DNA from: Trebouxia sp. TZW2008
Lineage: Eukaryota > Chlorophyta > Trebouxiophyceae > Trebouxiales > Trebouxiaceae
Length of the DNA stretch: 64,000 bases
Direction: 5' to 3'
Assembly: GCA_002118135.1 (NCBI GenBank)
Contig: BDIU01000080.1
Coordinates: forward strand, 186,001 to 250,000
Shown here: piece by piece, positions 44,401 to 56,300 of the stretch
Layout: every line of letters starts with the position of its first letter
How positions within the stretch are numbered: the first letter of the stretch is position 1
Notes under the pieces: model-generated
Database searches by the model: none
Seen by the model: only the letters and a program-made list of their open reading frames with translations
Told to the model about the DNA's origin: nothing
Program-made: the position numbers and the translations under genes

Positions 44401-47400
44401 GCTTCACAGTCATGACATTTGGGCTTGAATTGAGATACTTGATGCATCTGGTGGCGTTACGGAATGTGGATCAATTGTCAGGTGATGCCTGACATCATTC
44501 ACATGCATTTGTTGGAGTGCGACTGCATGAGGGGTTTGACCAGATGAAGTTTTATGCTGAGCAAGCACGAGTGCATATAAGCAGTGCCTAGACTGATTGC
44601 TCCAATGTTCAGCAGCAATGTCATTGCAGTAGACTTAAGTGGGACTTACATTGGCAGCTGCAGCCTCCCTCTCAGCTTCTGTCAGCTTCCTCCCAAGTCC
44701 CTCCAGTTCCTGGTCGTGTGCATCTCTGTCTGACACATTTTGAGTCTGCACGCAAGAACGACTCCATTGGCTTACTAGCCAGAGAGATCGGGTGAGATGC
44801 CTTGTGCCTAAGCATTGCTAGCTAGCAAAACAGAAAGTGTAGACATGGCTGACAATGATACGCAGTTAGCAAGGCAGCCCACAAAACAGCAGAGCTAAGA
44901 CTCAGGTCATCCACATGCACTTAGCAAGGCAGCCTGTGAGGCTCCTGAAAGCCAGTTCCATGCAGTATGCATTGCAGCCTGTCAGATAGCAGTAAAGACA
45001 AGAGAAAGAAAAGTCTACGCCATTAGGCGTCATAGCGGGAGCTTCTGTCAAAAGAGGCAGCCTGCAATTGCTGCTTGTAGCATACTTTAAAGCTCTGTCC
45101 TGTCACTTGCAGTTGGCAAGATAGCCTGTTCAGACAACAGACCTGGAGGTCCTCCAGCTGCAGCCTGAGATCCTGCACAGTGCCCTCAGCTTGGCGCGCC
45201 TTGCCCTCCTTCTCCCTCAGCTCCTGCCGCAGGGCCATCAGCTTCTGCTCCAGCTGCTTCATCTGAGCTGCCATCTGAACATAGGAAACTTGCTTTGGCT
45301 GATATGCCAAGAGGCTCAGCTGAGACATGCTGCTGCTTCATGAGATTGTATGCTCACAGCAGCTAAGTCGATGCAAGACATCACTTTGGCAACAGCCGCT
45401 TTACTGATGTCTAGCAGACTCTCAGGCAGACAACTGCTCTCGCAAGAGTGGGTGAGATTCTAGAGTCTGAGGTCATGCATAGATTGCAGAAGCGCTACAA
45501 ATGTCATTGGACCTTGCAGCTACAAGCGCAATCTGATGTACTTAACATCACTGACAGCTGCTGAATGGACTGCCCTTAGGTAGCATGCCATGACAAATAG
45601 CTTGTGCACTTACCTCACGAGATGATGCCATGCGCTTGGCACGGGCTTCCCTGGCTACAGCGTCCATGTTGGGTGTCCTAGGGTCGTTATTCCACGCTGA
45701 CATAAAGCAAGCTTAGAAACCAGCCCTTGGGTGGCACGCTCTGAAGAGAAATTTGCAAGCTTACCTCGCGAGATGATGCCACACGCTTGGCACGAGCTTC
45801 CCTGGCCACAGCATCCATGTTGGGCGTCCTAGGGGCATTGTCCCACGCTGTGTTGAACTGGGCCCTGGCAGCTGAGAGCCCCTGCCCTTCAGCCTGCCCT
45901 TGTGCATCCACCTGCTCCAAATTCAAGGGCCTTGAAGGGTCAGCCAGGTGCTCTTCCAGCTTCCGCTGAGCATGCTGCAGCTGCTGTTGTGGCTGCTCAT
46001 ATGATGGGCTGACTAACAAGCTTGCAGCCTCAGCCATCTGCTGCCGCATCCTGTCTATCTCATCATCTGCATGTCAACGGTCAATGTGAACCCTGCCGTC
46101 AAAAGGCAACGCCAACATGTCAGAAGAAGCAATCTCCAAGACAAGCGCTGCCATGATTGCATGTCCATTGCGAGGCATCAAGCCAGCAAATTGCTACACA
46201 CAAAGCCTTTGCTTAGCAACCACTTTCGGCCAATGTTTATACTGTCAGCTTACCCATGACTGCTTCATCGGCATTGTAAGCAGCAGAGGCCACCCCTTCA
46301 AACTGGCGCTGCAAGCCAGTAAGAGCCAGCTGCAGCGCTGCCTTTTCCCCTGCCATGGTGGCCAAGCTGGCCTGCAGCTGACTGTTCATCTTCTGCAGGG
46401 TGCTTTCAAACACCTCGCTCTCGTGCTGCACCTGTAGCAACAGGCAAGGCGCTTGGTACAGGTTTGCATTGAGAAGCTTTCAAAATGCAGACGGGCCAAG
46501 AGGCTCTCCAATTCCTTGCAATGTGACAACATGCGTCATGATGCAGCAATCTTCTGATTGGGAAACAGCCCGGTTCAGACTCGGGCGCAACACCTCGAGC
46601 TGTGGTGAAATGTGAATGATGACCATGGTTATTGTCATTATCAGAACTGTCATCATCATCATTACCACTGGCGCTATCATTATCACAAGCATTGACATGC
46701 CGATGATGAGACTGTCAGATGCAATTCAATGGCTCCAGAACAGGACCCACCTTGACCTTCTCTTCATTGAGAGCAGCAACAGTGCCCTCCAGAGTGCTGT
46801 TCTTCTCGTCTGCCTTGCTCAGCTGGGCAGACAGGTTCTGGTTGACAGCATGCAGCTGCGTGTTGTTGACAGACTGTTGGAACAGCTCCTCCTGCATCTC
46901 AGTCTTCAGCTGCTCCAGGGCTGTGATCTGCGCACAGCATTGCTGCGACTTTGAGGGGGTATGTGTGCTGGCACAGAATCTCTGGAGGCAGTTGAATGCT
47001 TGCAGCTAGCTGGCTTACATAACCTCACCAGAAAGGATGATCATGATGATGGTCACAAGATGGTGTGTCACTGCGAAGCATGGCAAGCACAATATTGAAT
47101 ATGGATAAGTAAAGAAGATGATACTACTTGCTGCTGATGATCCAGAGTTTCTACAAATCAGAGGGTCCATATTCTTCGTCGTTGTCAGCAAGGGTGGTGT
47201 CAGAACCTTCAAACATGCTTCAATGTTGCCAACTTTTGTCTATGGGATTGTTCCACTGCACATAGGCTCTGTCCATTGCCTCGTCATGCAAGCAAAAGAC
47301 CAAACAGGCCTGCTTGAACTGACACAGGACTCAGAACGAGCCTTGTCATGCAATCAAGCGACAGAAGACATCTTGCTGCAGCTGAAAACAAGTATCAGCA

Positions 47401-50400
47401 TGACCATATCAGCAGCGATTGATGCAACAGTCCACACGCGTGTGAAGGCACATACCCTGTTGCCCATATTCTGATTGCTGTGATTGAGCTGCGCTATGAC
47501 AGGCGCATTCTTGGCCAGCTCAGCTTCGGCCACCCTGATGCGGTCCTTGAAGCCCACCAGCTCCACTTGCAGCTCAGCTACTGTGTTACGTTCCTGCTGT
47601 GTTGCTGCCATGGCCCCCTCCAAGCTACAGAAATAATAAATGTGTCAAAACTGGGCAGGATACCATAGAGTCTGGTGGTCAATTACATCATAACAGACAG
47701 TAAGGAGGCTCAAAAAAGGTGTTCAGCCGTTCAGAAGCAGTCCTTGAAGCCCACCAGCTCCACTTGCAGCTCGGCTACTGTGTTGCGTTCCTGCTGTGTT
47801 GCTGCCATGGCCCCCTCTAAGCTGCAGCACCCCAGACAGTGTCAAGAATTGGTAGTGGTTACGGAGCAGCATTGAGAGCTCCATGCAGTATCCTTCCATT
47901 GCACAGTGGTGACAATTCCTTGAAACAAGCAACCTGGCTGTGTGCAATCCCTCCCTTTGTATGCTTTCTTCAGCTTGACCCATGCACCTCCTAGCCCCTG
48001 CCTCCTTTCACCTCACTGAGTGTCTACTGAGCTGCCACTAGAGGCAAGCAAGAGCCCTTTTAGCTGCAGCACCCCAGACAGTGTCAGGAACAGAAGTGTC
48101 TAACCCCCCAGCATTGAGAGCTCCACGCAGTGATCTTTCAATACACAATGGTGACAAGTTTTTGCAACAAGCAACCGGCTGTATGCAGTCACTCATTTTG
48201 TATGTGTGGTTTAGCTTGACCCATGCACCTCCTGACCCCTACCTCCTACCCCCTTCCTAAGTTTCTACTGGGCTGCCAGTAGAGGCAAGCAAGAGCCTGA
48301 ATCACTTTGACTCAAAGCAGGTGACTTGCCTTTGCTGCAAGCCTTCAGCCTCCTTTTGTTTCTCCTTCAACACACCCTTCAGGTCACTGAGCTCCCCTTC
48401 AGTCCTCTCATGCTGTAGAATGAGGGCTTCATGATGCTGTCCCACTTTGCTCAGCTCAGCCTGTGTGCTCTCGAGTATCGTCTTGATTGCACTCAGCTGC
48501 TGAGACTTGTCTGCTAGAGTCTGCTCTGTCGAGACCAGCTGCTTTGACACCTTGTCATGGGCGTTTGTGGCTTTGGTCACCTTCGAGACCAAGTCAAGTG
48601 TCATTCATTTCCCAGCACGGCAACGAGTGAAGTGACAAATGCAATTGCACCATTCAATATCATGCACTGCGCATTCAATCCAGATGCTCTCTGGGCAATG
48701 CGCTCTGCATCATAAGGTGACGATATTCTGCAACAAATGCAGGCCATACGTTTTTGCCATTTGTGTCCATTGCGCTATGCTGATGCGCCAGAAAGCAAGT
48801 AGTGCTTGATGGCACTAAAGGATTCAATTCTTTATGTCAACCAGGACACACAATCAATAGACAGACAGGCATGCAGGCAGGCAGGCGACCACGCAGACAG
48901 ACAGACAGACAGACAGACAGACGCAAAGACAGACAGGCAAACTCACTTGACTTCTCAGCTCATCCATCTCAGCCTCAGCTCCAGCCAGTCTGCTTCGTAT
49001 TCTTTCCATCTCAGAGTTCTGAGCTGCAAGCTGGCCCTCAGCTGCTGCTCTAGCGGCCTTAGACTCAGCCTCTGATTTCTGAGCAGCTTCCAGAATGATC
49101 TTGAGCTCTGCCAGCTGTAACTGAGCATCAATCATGGTGTTCTCATGGTGCTCCCATGTGGCCTGGACATGACTCACCTCCTCTGACTTGGCCTGCATCA
49201 GCACATGCAAACCCCTTGAGACAGCATTGAACACTTGTTGGGTTTTGCACAATGGATGGTGGCCTTTTCCAGAGAGCATTTGCACCGCATGCATGACATG
49301 TTGGTGTGTTGACAGCCACAACACCTTGGCAGGATGGCAACAGTACTGTCACTGCAAATACTTGCGCTCAAGCTGCAAGCGGCATACAAGTCCTGATGCA
49401 GCAGTGTTTGTTGTTGTCCTGTGACGTAAATGGCAAGTGAATGTTTGCCTCAGCTAGTGAGTCATACAGCAGTGTCTGCAGAAAGTTCATGGAGATCACC
49501 ACCATTGAAATACCAATGGACAAGCTGTATGCACATTGAGCCAAGACTGAGCCCTGTAGTTCTTGAACAGTCACAAAGCCTCTTGAGTTTTTGCAGTGAT
49601 GTCTCGTGTAACATCCACATGGCCTCTGACAAAGCTCTGAACATGTACACAACTGTCAAAGTCTACCTGAAACTTGATCTCAAGGCTTGCCAGATCAGCT
49701 TTGATCTTCAGGAGAGCCGCTGCGCTGCGCTGGCTTCTGCCCTCAGCAGCATTACGCTCAGCTGTGGCCTTCTCAACTTGCTTCTGCAGCTTGGCAGCTG
49801 CAATCTGCATCTCCTCCTCTTGAACTTTGGCTTCGGCAGCTTGGGCTTTCTCCTTTGCTACTGCATCTCTAGCCCTGCAGTTATTGGCAGACTTTGCTTT
49901 GGATGGTGCTTGGCTTTTGGACTGGGCACAAGAGTGTACCCAAACCTTTCATAAGATTTTTGCCGTCTTGCAGCAGATGAGTGCTGGCTTGCATGGGCGC
50001 AGATTGTGCGTCTCAGCAGTCAACACCATCACTGCAAATCAGAAGCATGCACAACAGACATGCTTGGCAAAGATATACCTGACATTGTCAACAAGCAGAT
50101 CCTTGCACTCCTGCCGCGCCCGCTGCAGCTCGTCTGTGATGCGCATGCTGGACATGTTGGTCTCTCTGGCTTCTGCCTTGGCTGCCTCCACTCTCTCCAG
50201 GGCTGCTCTAGTGTCCCCCTGGGCTGCTGCTGTTGCCTGATTGGCCTGTTGCACCTGCTGCATCAGGCTCTGCGCATGCGCTGTCTCGTCATTGAACATC
50301 TGCCTGCATGCACACACTTGCGTTGGACAGAGGCTGTTGGATGCTGCTTTTGCCTGATTGGCCTGCTGCATCAGGTTCTGAGCATGAGCTGTCTCCTCAT

Positions 50401-52877
50401 TGAACATCAGCCTGACCAGACATGGTCGCAATGGATCATGACAGTGGTCATGGTTCATGACTCATTGTGACACAGGTGCTGGGAGTGCACAGCCAAATCC
50501 TGCCTTGTTACTGCTGTGGTGAATGCACAACTGTGTGCTCAGCAAGCTTGGAGCCGTGTGCATGCCTTACACAACTGAGAGTTTACACGCATTGGAATAA
50601 ATGCCCCTGAACATAACTGCTTAGAGGCAATTCATGGCTTCTGCACGCACCAGCATGTGCACATGCACATAAATATGTACATGTGTGTGTGTATGATGAG
50701 CATGATCATGATAAGTTTGCATGCCTGATAGTGTCAATCTGGCGGTCCTTGTCCACAAGCTGGGTGCGCAGATGTGCAGCTGCTGACATCTCGCTCTGGA
50801 AGCTGTGCAGCTGGTCTTGCAGGGCCTTGAAGCTGGCAGCCTGGGCCTCACTAAGGTGCTGCTCATAGCTGCTCACCTGCATCAGACCATGACTATGCTG
50901 CAAAGCCACATGATCTGTGCCAGGCCTGCAAGTGGCAGTCCCTGCATCTTGCTCGTGAGACCTGAGATGCAAGGACTGCCATTTGACACATGCTTATCAC
51001 AGATAAGGCTCAGTCTCTTCATGAAGGGACTCTCAAGATAAGGTGTCTTGTTATACAATGCAAGCCACCACTGCAGTTTGCTGCGATGGTACTTCTCAGG
51101 GCAAGTCTGTGTGACGACAAGTTTCTGTAGAACAAGAGCACTTGGTCCAGCAAGACTCCATTGTACCTTGTGCTGCAGGGCATCAATCTGCTCTGCCCTT
51201 TTTCTGAGCAGATCCTTCTCACCAAGGCGGTCCTTCTCATAGCCAGATAGCCTATCCTGCACCTCCTGATACTCCTGCCACTTCTTCTTCAGTACCTCTA
51301 TCTCTGCATCTTTGGTCTTCATGGCATGCCGCATGTAGTCCAGCTGTGCAGCATTTTGTGCCACTGTCTGCAGTCACACATGCTGCAACTTCAGCTCATA
51401 AGACAAAACACATCTGAAGCTCTTGCATTGTCTTAAATTTCATGACGGGGCGCAACTCCCCCAAAGAAATAGTGACTGATTGGAGCAAGCTGTTTGAGCT
51501 AACTGTCATAGCATCTCTGAAGAGATTTCAACACCAAGCGCTTGGTTGATTGCATGCAGATGAGGTTGCTTGACAACCTTGTGTATGAATGTCCTTGCTG
51601 CGCAGCAGTTTGTGCCACTGTCTGCAGCCATGGATGCTGCAACCTCAGCATCAATACAGCATAAACATGTTGAACATGTGTGACATGCGCTGGTGGCTTA
51701 TGGCGAAGAAAGCTGTTCACTCTGGCATACAGCATGAACAGCATGTACTGCTGTTGTGGCATAGTGCTCTGTGGCTGGTCTGCCAGTCGATGCTGTTGTT
51801 TGCTGCTTAACGCCCTGGTATATGAATGCCTTTGCTGTGTCCTTGCATGCTGCCTATTGTTGTCGTCAATGCTGAAAGCTCCGCTTTTAACAGCAACTCA
51901 CGTACTGTCTAGCTACTCATGATTGCCAGTGACAAGGCAAATGAACCTGCCTGCCAAAAATTTGTTCTGCATGTACCCTAAAAACCCGGAAAAGGTACTT
52001 TTTGTACCCGGATATGATGAAAAAAAAACACAGACTACAAAAGACTTCATGTGCATAATTGTTCCCAAAAAGAAGAAGAAAAAGACTGTTGTACTGTCTT
52101 TGTACAACAGTGTTGAGGGAATTCATGAGCCTGAGATTATGAGCTTGCCTGTTTGAGCTCATCAACTTGTTGTCCGTACATGGTGCGCCCAGCTGACTCA
52201 GAAGCATTCACATACTCCTTCAGACGGTTCAGCTCTGTTGTCTGGATGTTTGTCTCTGCCTCCAGTTCCTTGATCCTGAGCCTTGCAATGCGCAGAGTTT
52301 CTCCAAGTATCTGCAGCAGTGCATGTGTGTACATCATGCTAGCTGGCATCTGTACTATTACAATGCATAAAGTTTCTCCAAGCATCTGCAGCATTGTAGT
52401 GTGTCAGCTGCATGATTGACGGCTAACTTAGAGCTGGGCAGCCCAATGTGTGCATGTCATGCTGGCTGGCATCTGTATATTACAACATGAATGGCAGTCA
52501 CAGCACACGCTGTGTACAGGAACTTCTCCTTGTCAGGGCAGTCGACGCCAGGACACTTTTGTTGTAACGACAGCACAATCAGGAACCCATATCTGCGTTC
52601 TGACTACGGTGTTGATTCTGAGTGAGGACAATTCAATGTAAATACATTGTCCTTGCTGACCAGAGCAGTCATGACAAGGAGAGTCTTCTAAGCTACAATG
52701 TACATGGCAGTCACAGTGTACCTGATCCGGAACGCCTGCAGCGTTTCTGGCGCTGAGGGGCCTGTCATCTATTGTTGCGCTGTCCACATGCTCATAAATC
52801 TCCTTCCATTTGCTGGGAAGGAGGGTGCCATACCCTTCCAGTCTAAGTTTGGCCATTGTCTCTCGCTGAGCAGCCAT
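38463..52877 (-). CDS. Very large coiled-coil protein with proline-rich region (more than 20 exons)
   Basis: Starts at ATG 52877 (MAAQRETMAKLRLEGYG..., exon 52877-52722). Then follow coiled-coil exons near 52310-52152, 51370-51170, 50879-50730, 50305-50080, 49875-49668, 49195-48950, 48590-48330, 47625-47455, 46920-46752, 46433-46256, 46060-45770, 45280-45145, 44750-44650 and 44314-44140: long stretches rich in A, E, K, Q, L with heptad spacing and almost no Pro or Gly. The exon 43713-41764 is about 650 codons of low-complexity Pro/Ala/Ser with a run of P-K-P repeats (KPEAVPKPVPKPEPKP). The tail (41451-38463) is predicted helical. Phases agree at the 44.1/43.7-kb and 41.8/41.5-kb joins, so I treat it as one gene; splitting at 43.7 kb is the alternative. 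No family recognised; architecture suggests a cytoskeletal or organelle-tethering scaffold. Exon limits other than the first are approximate. Confidence 0.55.
41105..41200 (-). repeat. Echo of a coiled-coil gene exon end and donor (41.25 kb)
   Basis: The exon end coding CGLLKGAAKPGDATSAQ with donor GTGAGA (about 41260) is repeated about 150 bases downstream as CGLLKGGAKPGGATSAQ with donor GTGCGG (about 41107). The copy is open and has a GT, so it could act as an alternative donor block. Confidence 0.85.
45615..45710 (-). repeat. Echo of coiled-coil exon end NMDAVAREARAKR..SSRE
   Basis: The end of exon 46060-45770 (AWDNAPRTPNMDAVAREA, ...VASSRE, donor GTAAGC) is repeated 150 bases downstream as AWNNDPRTPNMDAVAREA, ...MASSRE, donor GTAAGT. 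About 90 bases nearly identical, with only a few changes, so a young duplication. Confidence 0.9.
47735..47825 (-). repeat. Echo of coiled-coil exon start (LEGAMAATQQERN)
   Basis: The first ~27 codons of the exon starting near 47625 (GGGGCCATGGCAGCAACACAG through GGGCTTCAAGGAC) are repeated nearly perfectly about 195 bases upstream in transcription. Confidence 0.9.
47821..48298. repeat. Direct tandem repeat of about 240 bp, two units
   Basis: Units 47821-48060 and 48061-48298 share GCTGCAGCACCCCAGACAGTGTCA at their start, ATTGAGAGCTCCA.GCAGT, GCTTGACCCATGCACCTCCT and GAGGCAAGCAAGAGCC at their end. Lies in a coiled-coil gene intron; adjoins the exon-start echo at 47735-47825, so the array probably grew outward from the exon border. 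Confidence 0.9.
48891..48922. repeat. CAGA tetranucleotide microsatellite
   Basis: GACA/CAGA repeated about seven times after a stretch of GCAGGCAGGC, immediately downstream (minus strand) of the coiled-coil exon ending near 48945. Confidence 0.9.
50325..50425 (-). repeat. Echo of coiled-coil exon start (MFN.ETAHAQ.LMQQ)
   Basis: The true exon (from about 50305) begins QMFNDETAHAQSLMQQ; the upstream copy reads LMFNEETAHAQNLMQQ then ANQAKAASN. Both keep the frame for about 25 codons, so this copy could still be used as an extra coiled-coil cassette. Confidence 0.85.
51588..51632 (-). repeat. Echo of coiled-coil exon start (TVAQNAAQ)
   Basis: CTGCAGACAGTGGCACAAACTGCTGCGCAG repeats the acceptor and first codons of the exon at about 51370 (CTGCAGACAGTGGCACAAAATG...), about 250 bases upstream in transcription; similarity fades after ten codons. 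Confidence 0.75.
52365..52396 (-). repeat. Echo of coiled-coil exon 2 start
   Basis: CTGCAGATGCTTGGAGAAACTTTATGCATTG repeats the acceptor and start CTGCAG/ATACTTGGAGAAACTCTGC of the exon at 52310, about 80 bases upstream in transcription. A related unit with CTAGCTGGCATCTGTA/GCTGGCATCTGTA extends to about 52490. Confidence 0.8.
52555..52700. mobile_element. Diverged copy of the 12.1-kb MITE family in intron 1 of the coiled-coil gene
   Basis: TTCTGACTACGGTGTTGATTC, TGAGTGAGGACAATTCAATG, CCTTGCTGACCAGAGCAG follow the order of the 12082-12255 element's right half. Ends decayed. Confidence 0.45.
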
Positions 52878-53367
52878 GGCTGCTTGACAGGGATAGGAAG
52901 GTTGCTCAGCAAGGTGTATGCGCGCAAGGGCGATGAGAGAGCCTTGCCAGCAATCAGATCGTACAATGTACCCCTGATCAAGCAGTAGGCATCAAACGAT
53001 GCCTGAACTGCGTGATCACATGCTGTTTGTCCACAGTATCACGAGCGATGAGCACGGCGACAGTGCACGTGTAGATGGTAACGCAGGCAAGCAAGCAGGC
53101 TGAGCCAACGCTTGGACCGACTTTGCCTTGCTCTTTTGCAAGCACATGCACACGTCTCGCATGCAATTGCGATTCGGACTGCTGGCATGGGCACAGCGCG
53201 GCAAGCCAGGTCAAGCACAGCGCTTGAGAGCCCAAGCTGTAACGCTCGACAAGCAGCAGAGCAATGCAATGCAATGCAGTTGAGTGCAAAGCAAGCACTC
53301 ACCATGCGCATAAACATGCGCAAGGAGTGAGTGCTCGTGCATCTTGAGCACGGGAAGTCAGAGCATC
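52878..53367. promoter_or_regulatory. Divergent promoter region, coiled-coil gene / AspRS
   Basis: About 490 bases separate the start codons of the two divergent genes; GC-richer than the flanking introns and without a conserved reading frame. A short GCAAT array (GCAATGCAATGCAATGCAG near 53263) is present. No TATA box assigned. Confidence 0.5.
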
Positions 53368-56300
53368 ATGTTAAAGACCTTGCTCAAGCCATGCCATATG
53401 AGGCTCAGCACAAGGGTGTGGCATAGGCATGGTGGTCAAATCTGGCTCCGAGCGCCGTATCACCCGTCTTCAGGAGGCCGTAGAGCACCTGCACAGGCAT
53501 CTTATCGCAGATGCGGGTGTCAGCGCATAACGACACGTTGTACCGTCGCTGAGCAGGCTGTCAGCGTTGCTGAAGAGCTGCCTGAACTGACAGATCAGCA
53601 AATGAGCTGGCTCGGTCGGAGCGTCAATTGCGGCAGTCTCAACGAACACTTCATTGGGAAACGAGTTACCATATGCGGGTGGGTCCACCGCCATCGAGGA
53701 CTTGGGGGCGTGGTTTTCTGCGATGTGAGAGACTCAACAGGACTAGTACAGGTAGAGCACCAGCATCTCAAGCATTTACAGCCAAAATGCAGCATTGACA
53801 GACGTGCACTTGGCACGCAAACTATGTACGCAGGTAGTCAGCTCACCTTCATTTCCTGCGCATCCCTACATGGAGAAAATAAGAAGCGAGTATGTAGTCA
53901 GAATAGAAGGCAACATTCGTGCAAGAAAAGACCCCAATAAAAAGATACCCACTGGCATGGTGGAGCTTGAGGCAGACGCTGTCACAATCTTGAATGCTGT
54001 CCACACAAACCTTCCATTTCTGCCTGCTGAGGAGAATTTGCAGCTGAGCGAGGAAGTCAGATTGAAACATAGAGTGCTAGATCTCAGGTATATTATATCA
54101 TGGAATTGTACTAATTCACAATGTTCATGCTGGTTCAAGCAAGTCAGGAGCATCTGAAAAGACACTGCTCATAAAAACTGCACATGGACTCTGCCTATGG
54201 TGCACGGTTTTGCCAAAGTCTTCAAGCTCCTGAGTTGGCAATGCAAATGGCCGTCCTATTTTGCGTAGAGCATTATATATTGTGTACTGAAGTGCAGACT
54301 ACTTTGATGAAACGAATGATGAGGATATTGCGTATGACCAAGATCTAAAGAATAAAATCACCATCTACATCCACGAATTGGTGTAGTAGACAATTGCATG
54401 CATTGATTGCATGTCTGCTGCAGACGTCAGCAGATGGCCAGCAACTTGAAGATGCGGCATAAGGTCATCAAGACAATACGGAACTTCCTGGACGCAAAGG
54501 GGTTCTTGGAAGTTGAGACACCCATTCTTGGCAGAGCCACGCCAGAAGGGGCCAGAGACTTTCTGGTGCCATCCAGGTATGTACATGCAGTAGCTTCTCT
54601 CCATAACGGCTGCTTTGGTCAACGAGAAAACTGTTCTCACATCAAATTGTCTGCACTCAGTGATAGCACTGCAGTTAGGATGCAGTAATCATTCCCAACT
54701 GCACTGTGCTTACATCATGAACGCTTTTACATCGATTGTCCTTATAAGGAAGACTTACTGAAAACATGTGTGTTATCTGTCAATCATGTGTGCTCAGCAG
54801 TTGAGTCACACCCAACAGGGCTCAAGTGCCCAGCTAGGCATGTACAGAGAAGCTGTTGCTGAGTATGGATCACGTGTCCCATAGAGCACACATGATACAC
54901 AGCATATGCCTGCATGTATGGACTGGCACAAGGAGGCCTCTGGTTTGTTTGACAAGCACAGCAGTATGGCATTGCAATTGCATTCCTACTGATCATGCAT
55001 TGTATTGTCTTGATGCTTTCTATTACACAGCGCTTTCTTTCTGTGCATGTAAGGCAGCTGCGTTACAGACGTGACACTATTGCACAGCTTTGTTATGCTA
55101 TGTGTAAATCGTCGTATTAAATATTGTATACGTGTCAGACAACTTGTGGTACAGATTGGGCTTGTAGGCTACAGGCAGACAACTTTGTTTGCTTTGCCGC
55201 AATCTCCTCAGATCCGGAAGCAGCTGCTCTATGGCATGCCTCTGTTGATTATTGCGTATAAGACAACTGTGGTACAGATTTGGCTTGTAGGCTACAGGCG
55301 GGCCACTTCTATGCTTTGCCACAGTCTCCTCAGATCTGGAAGCAGCTGCTGTGCTGCTCAGGCGTTGACCGCTACTATCAGATAGCACCCTGCCTCAGAG
55401 ATGAGGTGAGCAATTAAACTGTGAAGCCGTGATTGAGGCGCTGCAAGTTGCCAGTGTGACAAGTCCATCAGGCATCTAAACAACATGAATGGCACTGCAC
55501 TCATCAGCTTCCTGTACATTTGAGCATTATGATGCTCATGCTAGTGGAGTGATGAACATTTTGGACAATGTCAGAATGAGCAGTGTAGATTGGACCTGTC
55601 TAGACAACAGTAGGCTTTGACAAGTCTCAAAAGTCACGCTGCTGCTCGCACATGCAAATGAGTCAATTTGATATCTTGCTCCAAGGTCAGTCCAGTATGT
55701 GGCTACTAGACTCAGGACATTACATTTGGCTAGTTTTGAAGTCAGCTTCATCAGCAGGACCCATATGCTGCCTTTTTTGACATGTTTGCAGTCTGGCTTT
55801 GCTTTGATGATGTCCCAAGACGTGAATTGCAATTGATTGTAAGCCTCAGCAAACGAGTCGAGTCAAGCACAGTTCAAGTCGCCTGCAGCTGAGGCTGTTT
55901 TGAGCTGCGCTGTCATTTGACTTTGTTCTATGGAGTGCAGGCGACACGGGGTGACAGACAGCCCAGCTTCACCCAGCTGGATCTGGAAATGACCTTTGCT
56001 GACCAGGATGTCATCATGCAGCTGACAGAAGCTCTTGTACGGACTGTGTTCCAACAGGTAGGATCATAGCACCACTCTTGCAGAGCGCTTGCAGCATCTC
56101 TGGCTGTCATTGGCAGCTTGTGCATTTTGGGCTCAGCTTTGACACAGCACTTACAACGGGCAAGCATCTCATCATGCACAGCGGTGACTTTGACCATTTA
56201 ATGTCAGGCAAATCTACCTAGCTTGCATGCAGGCAGCATGTCAAGATTTGAATGCATGATGATCACGTGATGCATCTTGCTGCAGGTCTTGAATGTGCAG

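Noticed and set aside
51940..52110. A-rich stretch with AAGAAGAAGAAAAAG as a coding Lys-rich domain or poly(A) relic of a retrocopy
   Set aside because: No adjacent retroelement or target duplication and no conserved frame; left as plain intron sequence.
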